Shown: in pieces, positions 1 to 10,282 of the stretch
Layout: each line of letters begins with the position of its first letter
Numbering within the stretch: the stretch's first letter is position 1
Assembly (NCBI GenBank): GCA_002311855.1
Contig: DCAB01000012.1
Location: forward strand, 463,724 to 527,723
DNA from: Candidatus Dadabacteria bacterium UBA1144
GTDB lineage: Bacteria > Desulfobacterota_D > UBA1144
Reading direction: 5' to 3'
DNA: 64,000 nt
Made by a program: the position numbers and the translations under genes
Notes under the pieces: generated by a model
The model's input: the letters and a program-made list of their open reading frames with translations, nothing else
Databases searched by the model: none
Told to the model about the DNA's origin: nothing

Positions 1-70
1 TTTTTTCCAAATCCATTTGTTTATCTTATCTGATTTTGTTTATATAGAAAATCTGCTAACTTTTATTATT

Positions 71-733
71 ATGGCTAAGTTTGATATAGCAAAGATAATT
101 AAGAAAATGCAAAACTGCAAAAAAAATAGTAATCCTACCGCTGTTGAGAGCTTCATTGAACTTAATAAAAAAAGGGATCCATTTAAAGTTTTAATATCAA
201 CAATAATAAGTTTGAGAACTAAAGATGAAGTTACTTACCAATCCTCAAAAAACTTATTTAAGTTAGCTTCAACTCCGAAAACTATATCAAATCTTTCAAT
301 CAGCCAAATTCAAAAAGCAATTTATCCTTGTGGGTTTTTCAGGAATAAATCAAAGACAATTAAAGAAATATCAAAGAATATTTTAAATGATCATAATGGT
401 ACAACCCCTGATTCTATAAATAAACTTCTAAAATTTAAGGGAGTTGGAAGAAAAACCGCAAATCTTGTAATGATACTTGGATACAATAAGCCTGGAATTT
501 GTGTTGATACACATGTACACAGGATTTTTAATCGAATAGGTTATGTAAAAACGAAAACCCCAAACGAAACTGAATTTGTTCTGAGAAATAAATTGCCCTT
601 AAAATTCTGGCTACCTATTAATTCTTTATTAGTGTTTTATGGTCAAAAAGTTTGCAGACCGATATCGCCATATTGTAGCAAATGCGCAATAAACCTTTAC
701 TGTAGACAAGTGGGAGTTGACAAGAGCAGATAA
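71..733 (+). CDS. nth: Endonuclease III (DNA glycosylase/AP lyase)
   Basis: Base-excision repair enzyme that removes oxidised pyrimidines and nicks the abasic site. The helix-hairpin-helix carries the GVGRKTA motif with the catalytic Lys (about residue 128), followed by VDTH with the catalytic Asp (about 146). The C-terminus has four cysteines spaced C-x6-C-x2-C-x5-C, the [4Fe-4S] ligands. At 220 residues it has the usual family length. I chose the ATG at 71 because the 18 residues encoded upstream of it (the frame is open from 17) do not belong to the family; no clear ribosome binding site is visible. It runs convergent to glnA. Confidence 0.93.
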   Translation: MAKFDIAKIIKKMQNCKKNSNPTAVESFIELNKKRDPFKVLISTIISLRTKDEVTYQSSKNLFKLASTPKTISNLSISQIQKAIYPCGFFRNKSKTIKEISKNILNDHNGTTPDSINKLLKFKGVGRKTANLVMILGYNKPGICVDTHVHRIFNRIGYVKTKTPNETEFVLRNKLPLKFWLPINSLLVFYGQKVCRPISPYCSKCAINLYCRQVGVDKSR

Positions 734-757
734 AGCCTTATCTATTAAGCGGCTTTA
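731..757. terminator. Possible bidirectional terminator between nth and glnA
   Basis: The inverted repeat TAAAGCC / GGCTTTA has a 13-nt loop, overlaps the nth stop codon and is followed by a short T run. It sits between two convergent genes. The stem is short, so the call is tentative. Confidence 0.35.
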
Positions 758-761
758 TTTC

Positions 762-2180
762 CTAGACGCTATAATACATAACAAATTCAAACGGATTAGG
801 CCTTGCTCGCCAAGGAGTAATTTCCTCATTCGTTTTATAATCTATGTACGCTTCAATTAAATCTTTAGTAAACACATCTCCCTGTAGAAGGAACTTGTAA
901 TCCCTTCTGAGTGCCTCTAATGCTTCTTCTAACGATACAGGTACAGATGGATACTTACTCAATTCTTTATCTGAAAGTGTATAGATATCTTTTTCTAACT
1001 CAGGCCCAGGTTTGATTTTGTTTTTGATACCATCAAGTCCAGCCATTAAGAGAGCTGAAAAAACTAAATAACAATTTGATGCTGGGTCTGGGAATCTTAT
1101 TTCGACCCTTTTTGCTTTTGGATTTGTTGAATACATCGGTATTCTTGCAGCTGCACTCCTGTTTCGTGCGGAATGGGCAAGAATAATTGGTGCCTCATAG
1201 CCTGGAACTAATCTCTTGTACGAATTGATAGTCGAGTTTGAAAACGCACAAATAGCTCTAGCATGCTTCAACACGCCACCTATATAATATAGTGCTGTGT
1301 CGCTTAAGCCAGCGTATTTTTTTCCTGCGAAAAGAGGTTTGCCTCCCTTCCATATTGATTGATGGATGTGCATTCCTGATCCATTATCCACGAACACAGG
1401 CTTGGGCATAAACGTTGCGGATTTCCCGTGAAGCTTTGCAACGTTCTTAACGATGTATTTGTACCACATAACTTTGTCAGCCATTGTTTTTAAGGGAGCA
1501 AAAGTCATATCGATCTCTGCTTGGCCTGGTCCCCCAACTTCGTGGTGGTGACATTCGACACTTATACCGCAATCTTGCATGATTTTCACCATTTCGGACC
1601 TTACATCCTGGTATGTGTCGTTAGGAGCCATAGGGAAATAACCTTCTTTGTATCTAATTTTATGTCCGAGGTTAGGTAGCTCATCCTCTCCTGAATTCCA
1701 TTCTCCTTCTACTGAATCAACAGAATAAAACGCTGAATTAGGTGATGACTCGTATCGAACATCATCGAAAATAAAAAATTCTAACTCAGGACCGAAATGT
1801 GCTGTATCACCGACCCCAGTTTTTTTCAAATATTGTTCCGCTTTGGTAGCGACATATCTTGGGTCTTTGTCATATCTTTCCTTTGTGACTGCATCCCTGA
1901 TGTCGCAAGTAATTGAAAGAGTAGAGTGAGATAAAAATGGATCAATTACTGCGGTTGAGGGGTCAGGCATGAGAAGCATGTCACTATCATTAATGTCTTG
2001 CCATATTCTTATACTCGATCCATCAAATCCCAAACCATCCTTAAATACCCCGGCATCTATTTCTGATACAGGGAAAGAAGTATGCTGCCAAGTTCCCAAT
2101 AAGTCACAAAATCTTAAATCAACGATTTCAATTTTTTTGGACTTAATAAGCTTTAGTACATCATTAACGCTATAACTCAT
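762..2180 (-). CDS. glnA: Glutamine synthetase, type I
   Basis: Catalyses ATP-dependent amidation of glutamate with ammonia, the main ammonia-assimilation step. At 472 residues it is the length of the dodecameric GSI class. The N-terminal beta-grasp ([10 protein letters not shown]) is present, as are the metal and substrate motifs [17 protein letters not shown] and the NRSAAARIP segment. [10 protein letters not shown] segment matches the E. coli adenylylation loop around Tyr397, suggesting GSI-beta with possible adenylylation control. A strong ribosome binding site (AAAGGAGGT) precedes the ATG. It follows glnB by 41 bp on the same strand, so both probably form a glnBA operon read from the sigma-54 promoter upstream of glnB. 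Confidence 0.97.
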   Translation of the reverse strand: MSYSVNDVLKLIKSKKIEIVDLRFCDLLGTWQHTSFPVSEIDAGVFKDGLGFDGSSIRIWQDINDSDMLLMPDPSTAVIDPFLSHSTLSITCDIRDAVTKERYDKDPRYVATKAEQYLKKTGVGDTAHFGPELEFFIFDDVRYESSPNSAFYSVDSVEGEWNSGEDELPNLGHKIRYKEGYFPMAPNDTYQDVRSEMVKIMQDCGISVECHHHEVGGPGQAEIDMTFAPLKTMADKVMWYKYIVKNVAKLHGKSATFMPKPVFVDNGSGMHIHQSIWKGGKPLFAGKKYAGLSDTALYYIGGVLKHARAICAFSNSTINSYKRLVPGYEAPIILAHSARNRSAAARIPMYSTNPKAKRVEIRFPDPASNCYLVFSALLMAGLDGIKNKIKPGPELEKDIYTLSDKELSKYPSVPVSLEEALEALRRDYKFLLQGDVFTKDLIEAYIDYKTNEEITPWRARPNPFEFVMYYSV

Positions 2181-2221
2181 GAAGTACCTCCTTTAAATTT
2201 GTGTTAATCGAGTTTCAATTT

Positions 2222-2644
<423 letters not shown>

Positions 2645-2649
2645 CTATG

Positions 2650-2665
2650 TGCAATATTCATGCCA
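2650..2665 (-). promoter_or_regulatory. Sigma-54 (RpoN) promoter of glnB-glnA
   Basis: The minus strand reads TGGCATGAATATTGCA. It matches the sigma-54 consensus TGGCACG-N4-TTGCW at every fixed position but one (C to T), with the -24 GG and -12 GC correctly spaced. Transcription would start near 2640, about 80 nt before the glnB ATG. The site falls just beyond the stop codon of the upstream acyl-CoA ligase gene. An NtrC-type activator is encoded at 46048-47484. I did not find a convincing NtrC enhancer pair nearby. Confidence 0.7.
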
Positions 2666-2674
2666 ATACTTTCT

Positions 2675-4399
2675 TTATTTTCTTGCACTAAATTTAAGCC
2701 CAGCTTCTGCTCTATCCCAAGTTTTGTCATTTATGTCTTTGAGCTCAGCTACTCTTACTTTTTGGGATGCAGTCATTGGGAAGCCACCTTCAAAAATCTC
2801 TATAAATCTTGGGACCATAGCAATAATGGTCTTTTCTGCCATCCATTTACAAAATTCAGCATAATCGAATTTTTCACCTTCTTTTACGATGACATTAAGC
2901 TTTAATTCATCATCGGAAACATCAGGAAGTCTGACACCTACTGCTATAGCATCTTGTATGGCTGGATATTCTAATGCAAGATCTGCAACCGCTATTGGAT
3001 CAACATTCTCTCCAGAAACTCTTAATCTGGAGTACCGTCCTTGGAAATAGTACCTCCCATCTGTACCAGCTGCAAAAATGTCATCAGAATTGAAAAATCC
3101 ATCGTCATCAAATGCCTCACGAGTTCTTCTTTCATCTTTAAAATATTCATTAAGAGTCGTATTTGGTAGCAAGGGTCTAATAAAGAGCAAGCCTTTTGCG
3201 CTCTCTGGTGGAGATTTTTCAGATACCGGATCCCAATGCGGCCTTATGACTTCTTCAATATTCTCTGGATTTCTAATTTCTAAATAATATCCATCAACTA
3301 CATATCCACAAGATCCAGCTCTTTCGTCTTCTGGATATTTCCATAAGGGCATTCCCATTTCGGTAGAACCATACCCTTCGATTATTTTTAAATTAAACCT
3401 TTCTTCGAATTCTTTCAGATTTTTTGGGGCAGGCCCTGCTAAAACAAATCTAATATTATGTTTTTGATCATATTCACTAGGTTTTGCAGACCATAAATAT
3501 TCTGATACTGCACCTAAAAAGTTTGTTATTGTTGCTCCACAAGCATGGGCCCACTTGAAAAACTTAGATGCGGAAAATCTTGGAAAGAATACGGCTGTTG
3601 CCCCTGCACCAATGGAGCTAAACAAACACATGGCTTGCGCATTTGCATGTGCTAGAGAAAGCACACTCATCAAAATATCGTCAGCACCTACTCCTTGCTG
3701 CAAGTAGCTTCTTACTGTCATTATTATTCCACCATGCTCTCTAACTACACCTTTAGGAAGACCAGTAGTTCCAGATGTAAACATACATCTCTCCTGATCT
3801 CTTATCGATACTTCAACATTAGGATTTTCAGAAGAAAATTCATATAAATTATCAAAGTTTTCAACAGGAATACTTCCTACCTTCTCAGGAATATTTTGGG
3901 TTTTTCCTGTAATGAATATTGTCTTAACATGCTCTAGTTTGTCTGCTATAGCTTCTATCAATTGAAGGCCGGATAGATCAATTACTAGTGCTACCATTTC
4001 AGAATAATTTATTACGTATGCAAGTCTGTCTCCTTTCTCATCCTTATTTATAGGAACTTGTATGCCACCTGTTTTATGTATTGCAATAATGGAAAGAACA
4101 AATTCAGCACAATTAATCATATACATGCCAACTTTGTCACCTTTGTTCACGCCAACTTTTTCTATTAATCCATTTGCAATTTGGTTAGCCTTTTCATTGG
4201 TTTCTTTATAGGAATATGTTTCAATAATTTCCCCTTCAGGATTACCTATCTTAAACATCGCTTTGTCTGGATAATTAATCGCACCATCCTCTAAATATTT
4301 TGTGATTGGTTTCCAAGTAGATGTGTCCTTAAAGGTTCCATTTGGGAGCCCGCCTGTTCCCATATACCTTTCATTTATTGGTCTGAAAAAAAGCTTCAT
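2675..4399 (-). CDS. AMP-forming acyl-CoA ligase (CaiC-like), copy 2
   Basis: Member of the ANL superfamily that activates a carboxylic acid through an acyl-adenylate to the CoA thioester. The P-loop FTSGTTGLPKG (about 208-218), the EGYGSTEMG adenylate-binding motif, the hinge region RLRVSGENVD and the C-terminal catalytic Lys in MTASQK are all intact. At 574 residues it is slightly longer than usual. The closest family by feel is crotonobetaine/carnitine-CoA ligase-like, but the substrate is unknown. It lies 6 bp downstream of a paralogue about three-quarters identical by eye, so the pair arose by tandem duplication and is probably co-transcribed. Confidence 0.88.
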   Translation of the reverse strand: MKLFFRPINERYMGTGGLPNGTFKDTSTWKPITKYLEDGAINYPDKAMFKIGNPEGEIIETYSYKETNEKANQIANGLIEKVGVNKGDKVGMYMINCAEFVLSIIAIHKTGGIQVPINKDEKGDRLAYVINYSEMVALVIDLSGLQLIEAIADKLEHVKTIFITGKTQNIPEKVGSIPVENFDNLYEFSSENPNVEVSIRDQERCMFTSGTTGLPKGVVREHGGIIMTVRSYLQQGVGADDILMSVLSLAHANAQAMCLFSSIGAGATAVFFPRFSASKFFKWAHACGATITNFLGAVSEYLWSAKPSEYDQKHNIRFVLAGPAPKNLKEFEERFNLKIIEGYGSTEMGMPLWKYPEDERAGSCGYVVDGYYLEIRNPENIEEVIRPHWDPVSEKSPPESAKGLLFIRPLLPNTTLNEYFKDERRTREAFDDDGFFNSDDIFAAGTDGRYYFQGRYSRLRVSGENVDPIAVADLALEYPAIQDAIAVGVRLPDVSDDELKLNVIVKEGEKFDYAEFCKWMAEKTIIAMVPRFIEIFEGGFPMTASQKVRVAELKDINDKTWDRAEAGLKFSARK

Positions 4400-4405
4400 G
4401 ATACT

Positions 4406-6133
4406 TTACTTCCTTGCACTAAATTTAAGTCCAGCTTTTGCTCTATCCCAAGTTTTGTCGTTAATTTCTTTAAGTTCTGCTACTTTCACTTTTTGTGTAG
4501 CAGTCATTGGGAACCCATCTTCAAAAATCTCTATAAACCTTGGAACCATCGCAATAATAGCTTTCTCTGCCATCCATGTACAAAATTCAGCATAATTAAA
4601 TTTCTCACCTTCTTTTACGACGATATTAAGCTTTAATTCATCGTCAGACACATCAGGGAGCCTGACACCTACTGCTATGGCGTCATGTATGGCCGGATAT
4701 GCCAATGCAAGATCTGCAACTGCTACTGGGTCAACATTCTCGCCAGAAACTCTTAGTCGAGTATGTCTTCCCACAAAATAATATCTTCCATCAGTTCCAC
4801 AGGCCATAACATCATCTGAATTAAAGAATTCATCATCATCAAATGCCTCACGAGTTCTTCTTTCGTCTTTAAAATATTCATTAAGAGTCGTATTTGGTAC
4901 CAGAGGTCTAATATACAGAATCCCTTTAGCTGAATCTGGAGGATTTGGATCTGTGTATGGATCCCAATGAGGCCTTATAATTTCCCCTATATTCTCTGGA
5001 TTTCTTAGCTCTACATAAAAGCCTTCCGTAGGATAACCCATAGATTTATCTCTATGGTCTTCTGGGTTTTTCCATAAAACCATACCCATCTCAGTGGAAC
5101 CATAACCATCTATTACTCTTACGTTGAATCTTTTCTGGAAATCTATTAAGTTTCTTGGGGCAGGAGAGCCAAGCATTATTCTAATATTATGTTTTTGGTC
5201 ATATTCGCTAGGCTTAGAAGACCAAAGATATTCTGCTACAGCACCCAACATATTAACGCAAGTTGCACCACAATTATGAGCCCACTTAAAGAAGTTTGAT
5301 GCAGAAAATCTGGGGAAGAAGATAGCAGTAGCACCAGCGCCAATAGAAGTAAATAGACACATTGCTTGAGCATTTGCATGTCCTAGAGAAAGCACACTCA
5401 TCATTGTGTCCTCGCTTCTAATTCCTTGCTGTTGTAGATACGCTCTGACAGTTAAAATAACTCCACCATGTTCCCTTACAACACCTTTGGGCATACCTGT
5501 AGTTCCAGATGTAAACATGCATCTTTCTTTATCATCAATCCCCACATCTACATTGGGATTCTCGGTAGAAAAATCATAAAGATTGTTGAATGGTTCAGCA
5601 GGAATATTGCCAATCTTTTCAGGGACATCAGCTGGTTCGCCCGTTACATAAATATTCTTTAGGTTCTCTAGTTTGTCTGCTATATCTTGAATCAGTAGTA
5701 ATCCGGAAGGGTCCACCACTAGTGCAACCTGATCAGAATAATTTATTATATAAGCAAGCCTTTCACCTTTCTCGTCCTTATTGATTGGAACTTGTATGGC
5801 CCCAGTTTTATGAATAGCTATAATTGAAAGAACAAATTCAGCGCAATTAATCATATACATACCAACTTTATCGCCTTTTCTAACTCCGACTTTTTCTATC
5901 AATCCGTTCGCTACCTGATTAGCTTTGTCGTTAGTCTCTTTATATGAATAGGTCTCAACTACACTCCCTTCTCCATTAGCGATTTTAAACATAGGCTTGT
6001 CTGGATAGTTTACTGCCCCATCTTCTAAATATTTTGTTACTGGCTTCCAAGTAGAAGTATCATCGAATGTTCCGTTTGGAAGAGACCCGCTGCCGGTGTA
6101 CTCAGGAGATCTAGTTTTAAATAATAATTGCAT
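4406..6133 (-). CDS. AMP-forming acyl-CoA ligase (CaiC-like), copy 1
   Basis: Paralogue of the following gene, 575 residues, with the same architecture: P-loop FTSGTTGMPKG, DGYGSTEMG, hinge RLRVSGENVD and catalytic Lys in MTATQK. It is the first gene of the two-gene unit; a GAGGGG stretch precedes the ATG. The two copies share nearly identical C-termini ending in KFSARK. They differ most in the first 20 residues and in the region around residues 300-400, where substrate specificity usually lies in this superfamily, so they may use different acids. The neighbouring gln and trp genes do not hint at the substrate. Confidence 0.88.
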   Translation of the reverse strand: MQLLFKTRSPEYTGSGSLPNGTFDDTSTWKPVTKYLEDGAVNYPDKPMFKIANGEGSVVETYSYKETNDKANQVANGLIEKVGVRKGDKVGMYMINCAEFVLSIIAIHKTGAIQVPINKDEKGERLAYIINYSDQVALVVDPSGLLLIQDIADKLENLKNIYVTGEPADVPEKIGNIPAEPFNNLYDFSTENPNVDVGIDDKERCMFTSGTTGMPKGVVREHGGVILTVRAYLQQQGIRSEDTMMSVLSLGHANAQAMCLFTSIGAGATAIFFPRFSASNFFKWAHNCGATCVNMLGAVAEYLWSSKPSEYDQKHNIRIMLGSPAPRNLIDFQKRFNVRVIDGYGSTEMGMVLWKNPEDHRDKSMGYPTEGFYVELRNPENIGEIIRPHWDPYTDPNPPDSAKGILYIRPLVPNTTLNEYFKDERRTREAFDDDEFFNSDDVMACGTDGRYYFVGRHTRLRVSGENVDPVAVADLALAYPAIHDAIAVGVRLPDVSDDELKLNIVVKEGEKFNYAEFCTWMAEKAIIAMVPRFIEIFEDGFPMTATQKVKVAELKEINDKTWDRAKAGLKFSARK

Positions 6134-6180
6134 AGGTAATAACCCCCTCTCGTTGCATTATTTTATAGTACAAAATAGTT

Positions 6181-6186
6181 ATTATA
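6181..6186 (-). promoter_or_regulatory. Possible -10 box for the acyl-CoA ligase pair
   Basis: The minus strand reads TATAAT about 50 nt before the first ligase ATG, in the short gap after trpA. No good -35 box is found at 16-18 bp, so the call is weak. Confidence 0.3.
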
Positions 6187-6218
6187 GGTTGCCATATATT
6201 TGAAAAAGATAAAAGTGA

Positions 6219-7028
6219 CTAAATAAAAGTTGCTTTCTTTATCTTTGAGACAAAGTTCGAAATCTGACCGATAATTCGCTCTTTTCTGCTCAAATTTGCT
6301 TCAATTATTTTTATAATCGCACTTCCTATTACTATTCCATTGCACACCTTTTTTAATTGATTAACGTGGACTGGTTTTGATATACCAAATCCAACACAAA
6401 CAGGTTTTTTTGTTTTTTTCTTAATTTTGGCGATGATGTTTCTTAGATTTTTATCTATTTTTTCTCTTACCCCAGTTACGCCCGTAACAGAAACTAAATA
6501 AATGAAAGAATTGGACAATCTTGATACGAGATCGATTCGTTCTTGAGTGCTGGTAGGAGCTAACAAATAAACTAATTCGAGTTCGGCATGATTTGCAGCT
6601 TGCTGAGTTTCAAATGCCTCTTCTGGTGGAAGGTCAACTATTAGAACTCCTTCTGCCCCCACTTTCTTGATATCTTGCATGACTTTTTTTAATCCGTACT
6701 GCAAAAAGGGATTAAAGTAACCGAATATAATTATAGGAGTTTTATAATTCAATCTAAATTTTTTTACCATATTTAGAGCATTGGATATGTTTACTTTATT
6801 TCTCAAAGCTCTTTCCGAAGCTTTTTGAATAGTTGGACCATCAGAGATTGGATCAGAAAATGGTATTCCTAATTCAATTATATCAACTCTATTTTTAGAT
6901 AGTGATTCTAGAATTTTATAGGATGTATGAATATCGGGATCCCCAGCGACAATGTAAGCTACAAAGCACACTTTCCCTTCTTTGTTAACTTTTCTTATTG
7001 TATCAATCAATGTCATGTTCAGCGACAA
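6219..7028 (-). CDS. trpA: Tryptophan synthase alpha subunit
   Basis: Cleaves indole-3-glycerol phosphate to indole, which is channelled to TrpB. The TIM barrel shows the catalytic Glu in ELGIPFSDP and the catalytic Asp in SDGPTIQ, with phosphate-binding GFGIS near residue 210. At 269 residues the length is normal. The start at 7028 overlaps the trpB stop by 10 bp and follows a GGAG in the trpB tail; an in-frame ATG at 7016 is an alternative. It is last in the order glycosyltransferase-trpF-trpB-trpA. The remaining trp genes (E, G, D, C) are not in this window. Confidence 0.96.
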   Translation of the reverse strand: MSLNMTLIDTIRKVNKEGKVCFVAYIVAGDPDIHTSYKILESLSKNRVDIIELGIPFSDPISDGPTIQKASERALRNKVNISNALNMVKKFRLNYKTPIIIFGYFNPFLQYGLKKVMQDIKKVGAEGVLIVDLPPEEAFETQQAANHAELELVYLLAPTSTQERIDLVSRLSNSFIYLVSVTGVTGVREKIDKNLRNIIAKIKKKTKKPVCVGFGISKPVHVNQLKKVCNGIVIGSAIIKIIEANLSRKERIIGQISNFVSKIKKATFI

Positions 7029-8242
7029 GTTTGTTTGTTCTCCAAAAAATCATTAACAGATTGTAGATCTTTATCTCCTCTTCCGGATAAATTAACAATT
7101 ATTATCTGGTTCTTTTTCATTTTAGGGGCTGAAGTTAAAGCATACGCAAGTGCATGGGAAGTTTCTAATGCTGCAATTATACCCTCTTTCTGGGAGAAAT
7201 ATTGTAGAGCTTTGACAGCTTGCCTATCATTGACTGATGTATATTTAACTCTTTTTGTATCATTCAGAAAAGAGTGTTCAGGCCCAACTCCAGGATAATC
7301 AAGACCTGCAGAAACTGAATGAGTTTCCTTAATTTGCCCATGTCCATCTTGTAAAACATAGGTTTTACTCCCATGTAGTACTCCGATGCTTCCAGCAGTG
7401 ATGCTTGCTGAATGAAGCCCAGTATTAAGACCCTTTCCTCCAGCTTCGACCCCAACCATGCTAACATTTTCATCATTTAAAAAGGGATGAAACAACCCAA
7501 TGGCATTGGACCCGCCACCGACGCAAGCAATTAAAAGATCGGGTAATTTTGACTCTAGATTAAGAATTTGTTTTCGCGTTTCTTTCCCTATTATTGATTG
7601 AAAATCTCTAACAATCATTGGATATGGATGCGGACCAGCAACACTTCCTATTATGTAGAAAGTATCCCTAACATTTGTTACCCAATCTCTTAATGCCTCA
7701 TTTAGTGCATCCTTTAGTGTTTGAGACCCTGATTTCACCGAAATCACATTTGCTCCAAGTAATTTCATTTTTTGTACATTGATTGATTGTCTGTAAGTAT
7801 CTAAAACACCCATATAAATTTCGCATTTGAGTCCCAAGAGAGCACAAACAGTTGCGGTGGCTACACCATGTTGGCCTGCTCCGGTTTCAGCAATAATTCT
7901 TTTTTTGCCCATGGCTTTTGCTAATATTGCCTGACCAACTGTATTGTTTATTTTATGAGCGCCAGTGTGGGCAAGATCTTCTCTTTTTAAATATATTTTT
8001 GCACCCCCGATACTCTTAGATGTTTTTTCAGCCAGATATAAAGGAGTAGGTCTTCCTACAAAATTTTTAAGCAAATTATCAACTTGGGCCTTAAAATTTT
8101 TATTATTTTTAATTTTTTTATAATTTCTCTCAAGTTCATCCAGGGCTGGCATTAAAGTTTCAGAAACAAATTTACCCCCATAATCCCCAAATCTTCCGTA
8201 TTTATCGGGATTATTTCTGTAATTTTTGACGTTCTTATTCAT
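7019..8242 (-). CDS. trpB: Tryptophan synthase beta subunit
   Basis: PLP enzyme that condenses indole with serine. The PLP lysine lies in GAHKINNT (about residue 98), the COMM-domain catalytic Glu in AETGAGQHG, and the phosphate-binding GGGSNA loop is present. Its 407 residues, including the HTGAHKINN sequence, fit the TrpB1 class that pairs with TrpA, not the stand-alone TrpB2. Its stop codon overlaps the trpA start, and its own start overlaps the trpF stop by 4 bp, indicating translational coupling through the operon. Confidence 0.97.
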   Translation of the reverse strand: MNKNVKNYRNNPDKYGRFGDYGGKFVSETLMPALDELERNYKKIKNNKNFKAQVDNLLKNFVGRPTPLYLAEKTSKSIGGAKIYLKREDLAHTGAHKINNTVGQAILAKAMGKKRIIAETGAGQHGVATATVCALLGLKCEIYMGVLDTYRQSINVQKMKLLGANVISVKSGSQTLKDALNEALRDWVTNVRDTFYIIGSVAGPHPYPMIVRDFQSIIGKETRKQILNLESKLPDLLIACVGGGSNAIGLFHPFLNDENVSMVGVEAGGKGLNTGLHSASITAGSIGVLHGSKTYVLQDGHGQIKETHSVSAGLDYPGVGPEHSFLNDTKRVKYTSVNDRQAVKALQYFSQKEGIIAALETSHALAYALTSAPKMKKNQIIIVNLSGRGDKDLQSVNDFLENKQTCR

Positions 8243-8847
8243 GATTTTACTAATCTTACAATAGATTCAAGTTTTTCAACATCTTTATATCCTGGAGACG
8301 ACTCTGTGCCAGAGCAAACATCAACGAAATTAATTTGGGTCTCTTGCATTGCTTTTTTTATATTGTTTTTATTTAAACCGCCTGATAAAATCATTTTCTC
8401 TTTCGGAAAAATATCTGAGATAGTGCTCCAGTCAAAAATTTTACCCGTACCACCTCTTTCTTTATCATCCGAGGAATCAAAAAGCCAGTATTCGCTATTA
8501 AATTTAGAAATAGATTCCTGTAGATTCAATTTTCTGGCTGAAAAAGCTTTAATCGTTTTACAATCTATATTTTCTATTACTTCAGGGCTTTCATCTCCAT
8601 GTAATTGAACATAGTCTAGGTCTAGATTCGTAACGTATTCGTTTATAGTTCCTATATCTTCATTGACGAAAACTCCAACTTTCAATATCTTGCTATCAAG
8701 CTTTTTGGCTATTTCGTATGCTTTTTTTAAATCCACAAATCTTTTGCTTTTCGAGTAGAAATTTAACCCAATCAAATCGACCCCAAGATCGCTACATAAA
8801 ACAGCATCTTCGACATTCGTTAATCCACAAATCTTAATTCTATTCAT
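8239..8847 (-). CDS. trpF: Phosphoribosylanthranilate isomerase
   Basis: Isomerises phosphoribosylanthranilate to CdRP in tryptophan synthesis. The N-terminal KICGLTN contains the catalytic Cys, VQLHGDE follows, and the catalytic Asp sits in LFDSSD. The C-terminal LSGGLN and VDVCSGTE phosphate-binding loops are intact. At 202 residues it is normal for the monofunctional enzyme. It overlaps trpB by 4 bp and the upstream glycosyltransferase gene by 8 bp. Confidence 0.96.
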   Translation of the reverse strand: MNRIKICGLTNVEDAVLCSDLGVDLIGLNFYSKSKRFVDLKKAYEIAKKLDSKILKVGVFVNEDIGTINEYVTNLDLDYVQLHGDESPEVIENIDCKTIKAFSARKLNLQESISKFNSEYWLFDSSDDKERGGTGKIFDWSTISDIFPKEKMILSGGLNKNNIKKAMQETQINFVDVCSGTESSPGYKDVEKLESIVRLVKS

Positions 8848-9991
8848 CGGTAATTAACTCTAAATAATCTTTTCTCATTCTTTGATAATTAAAATTTTCT
8901 TCTATAAAAATCTTAGCCGATTCTCCCATTTTATCTAATTTATCTCTGTTTTGATGGGCCTCCATTATCTTCGTGCGTATGCTATTTGTATCGTATGGGT
9001 CAACAAGGAATCCATTAATTCCATCCAATATCAGCTCCTCAGTTCCACTATTTTTAGATCCAATAACAGGAATCGATCTTGCCATACTTTCAATCACGAC
9101 ATTCGGTAGGCCCTCAATTTTTGAATCCCATTTCCTGTTGCATAATATAAAAATATCAGCACAATCATAGTATTTATGAATTATGTCTCTATTGATTCCA
9201 CCAATAAAAATCACTCTATCCTCGATTTTCAAAGAAGTAGCTAATTTTTTGTAATCATTTAGGAATCTTCCCTCTCCTACGCAGATATATTTGATATTCG
9301 TATTGCTAATTTTCGACAATGCTTTGATTACGTAATCCTGACCTTTTCTTGGTAAAAGTCTCGCTACTGTTAAAAGGACGAATTCATCTTTTTTTATGTT
9401 TAACGAGTTTCTTATTCCATAATCTTTATTCCTATTTATGAATTCGTCATCTATTCCGTTATATATCAGCTTTATTTTCTCCTTACTAAAATAATCTGGA
9501 TGTTTGTTCATCAATTTCTCAGTATTTTTACTGACTGCCACGATAGATTTCGCATTCTTGTATAATTTTTTTAAAAAATGTTTGAAAATCATTTTGGAAA
9601 ATTTCTTGCTGTTTAATATTGATTCGATTCCTGAACCGGCAATTCTAACTATTTGATCAATCTCTTTATTGTTTAGTAGCCCTCCCACAATTTCGGCTTC
9701 TTCTCCTAGGTAAACAATCTTGTGTGGTTCGAAATCGTTAATTGACTCCTTTAATTTCCGCAATCCTAAAAAATATTGAAGCAAGGGGATTTTTTTAAAA
9801 TTTCTTCCCCCCAAAAAATCTATTCTCTTAATTGGGTATTCTACTGTTTCATCACGATTTTCTATTGAATATGACGGACAACAAACCATTAATTCATATT
9901 CAGAACTTACAATATCAGCAATTCTCTTAGCCGATGTCGCTATACCACCTTGAAATGGAGGAAATTCGTGTGTGTAAAGAAGAACTTTCAC
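8840..9991 (-). CDS. Glycosyltransferase family 4 (GT-B fold)
   Basis: Transfers a sugar from a nucleotide donor, probably to a cell-surface glycan or lipid at the inner face of the membrane; donor and acceptor are unknown. The N-terminal YTHEFPPFQGGIA is the typical GT4 glycine loop. The second domain begins near residue 200 with VARLLPRKGQ, and the donor-binding E-x7-E motif is EGLPNVVIE (about 295-303). No membrane segment is evident. It is the first gene of the tryptophan unit and overlaps trpF by 8 bp, an unusual partner that may only reflect genome compaction. Confidence 0.86.
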   Translation of the reverse strand: MKVLLYTHEFPPFQGGIATSAKRIADIVSSEYELMVCCPSYSIENRDETVEYPIKRIDFLGGRNFKKIPLLQYFLGLRKLKESINDFEPHKIVYLGEEAEIVGGLLNNKEIDQIVRIAGSGIESILNSKKFSKMIFKHFLKKLYKNAKSIVAVSKNTEKLMNKHPDYFSKEKIKLIYNGIDDEFINRNKDYGIRNSLNIKKDEFVLLTVARLLPRKGQDYVIKALSKISNTNIKYICVGEGRFLNDYKKLATSLKIEDRVIFIGGINRDIIHKYYDCADIFILCNRKWDSKIEGLPNVVIESMARSIPVIGSKNSGTEELILDGINGFLVDPYDTNSIRTKIMEAHQNRDKLDKMGESAKIFIEENFNYQRMRKDYLELITDE

Positions 9992-10033
9992 ACACTAATT
10001 ATATTGTATTATATGATATATCAAAGCTTATGA

Positions 10034-10062
10034 TTGACACTACAAGTTGGGTGAGTTAGCTT
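10034..10062 (+). promoter_or_regulatory. Probable sigma-70 promoter of tatA
   Basis: A perfect TTGACA -35 box is followed after 17 bp by TAGCTT, a weak -10. The predicted start near 10069 leaves a short leader holding the GGAGG of tatA. Confidence 0.45.
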
Positions 10063-10082
10063 TTCCTACAGTGGAGGTATAA

Positions 10083-10277
10083 ATGATTGGTGGTTTAGGA
10101 ATTTGGGAATTGGTTCTCATTTTGGTGATAGTTTTACTTATATTCGGCCCTAGCAAATTAGGCGATATAGGATCCGCTTTGGGGAAAGGTGTCTCTGGCT
10201 TTAAAAAATCTATACAAGATAAAGATACAGAAGAAACAGAAGAAGCGGATAAAAACAATAGCTCAAAAAAAAGCTAA
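10083..10277 (+). CDS. tatA: Twin-arginine translocase subunit TatA/TatE
   Basis: Membrane subunit that forms the protein-conducting assembly of the Tat pathway for folded proteins. The 64-residue protein has one N-terminal transmembrane helix, the FGPSKLGDIG hinge with the conserved Phe-Gly-Pro, an amphipathic helix containing GKGVSGFKKS, and a charged tail. A GGAGG ribosome binding site precedes the ATG. tatB and tatC are not adjacent. It is a single-gene unit between divergent and convergent neighbours. Confidence 0.93.
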   Translation: MIGGLGIWELVLILVIVLLIFGPSKLGDIGSALGKGVSGFKKSIQDKDTEETEEADKNNSSKKS

Positions 10278-10282
10278 GTATT

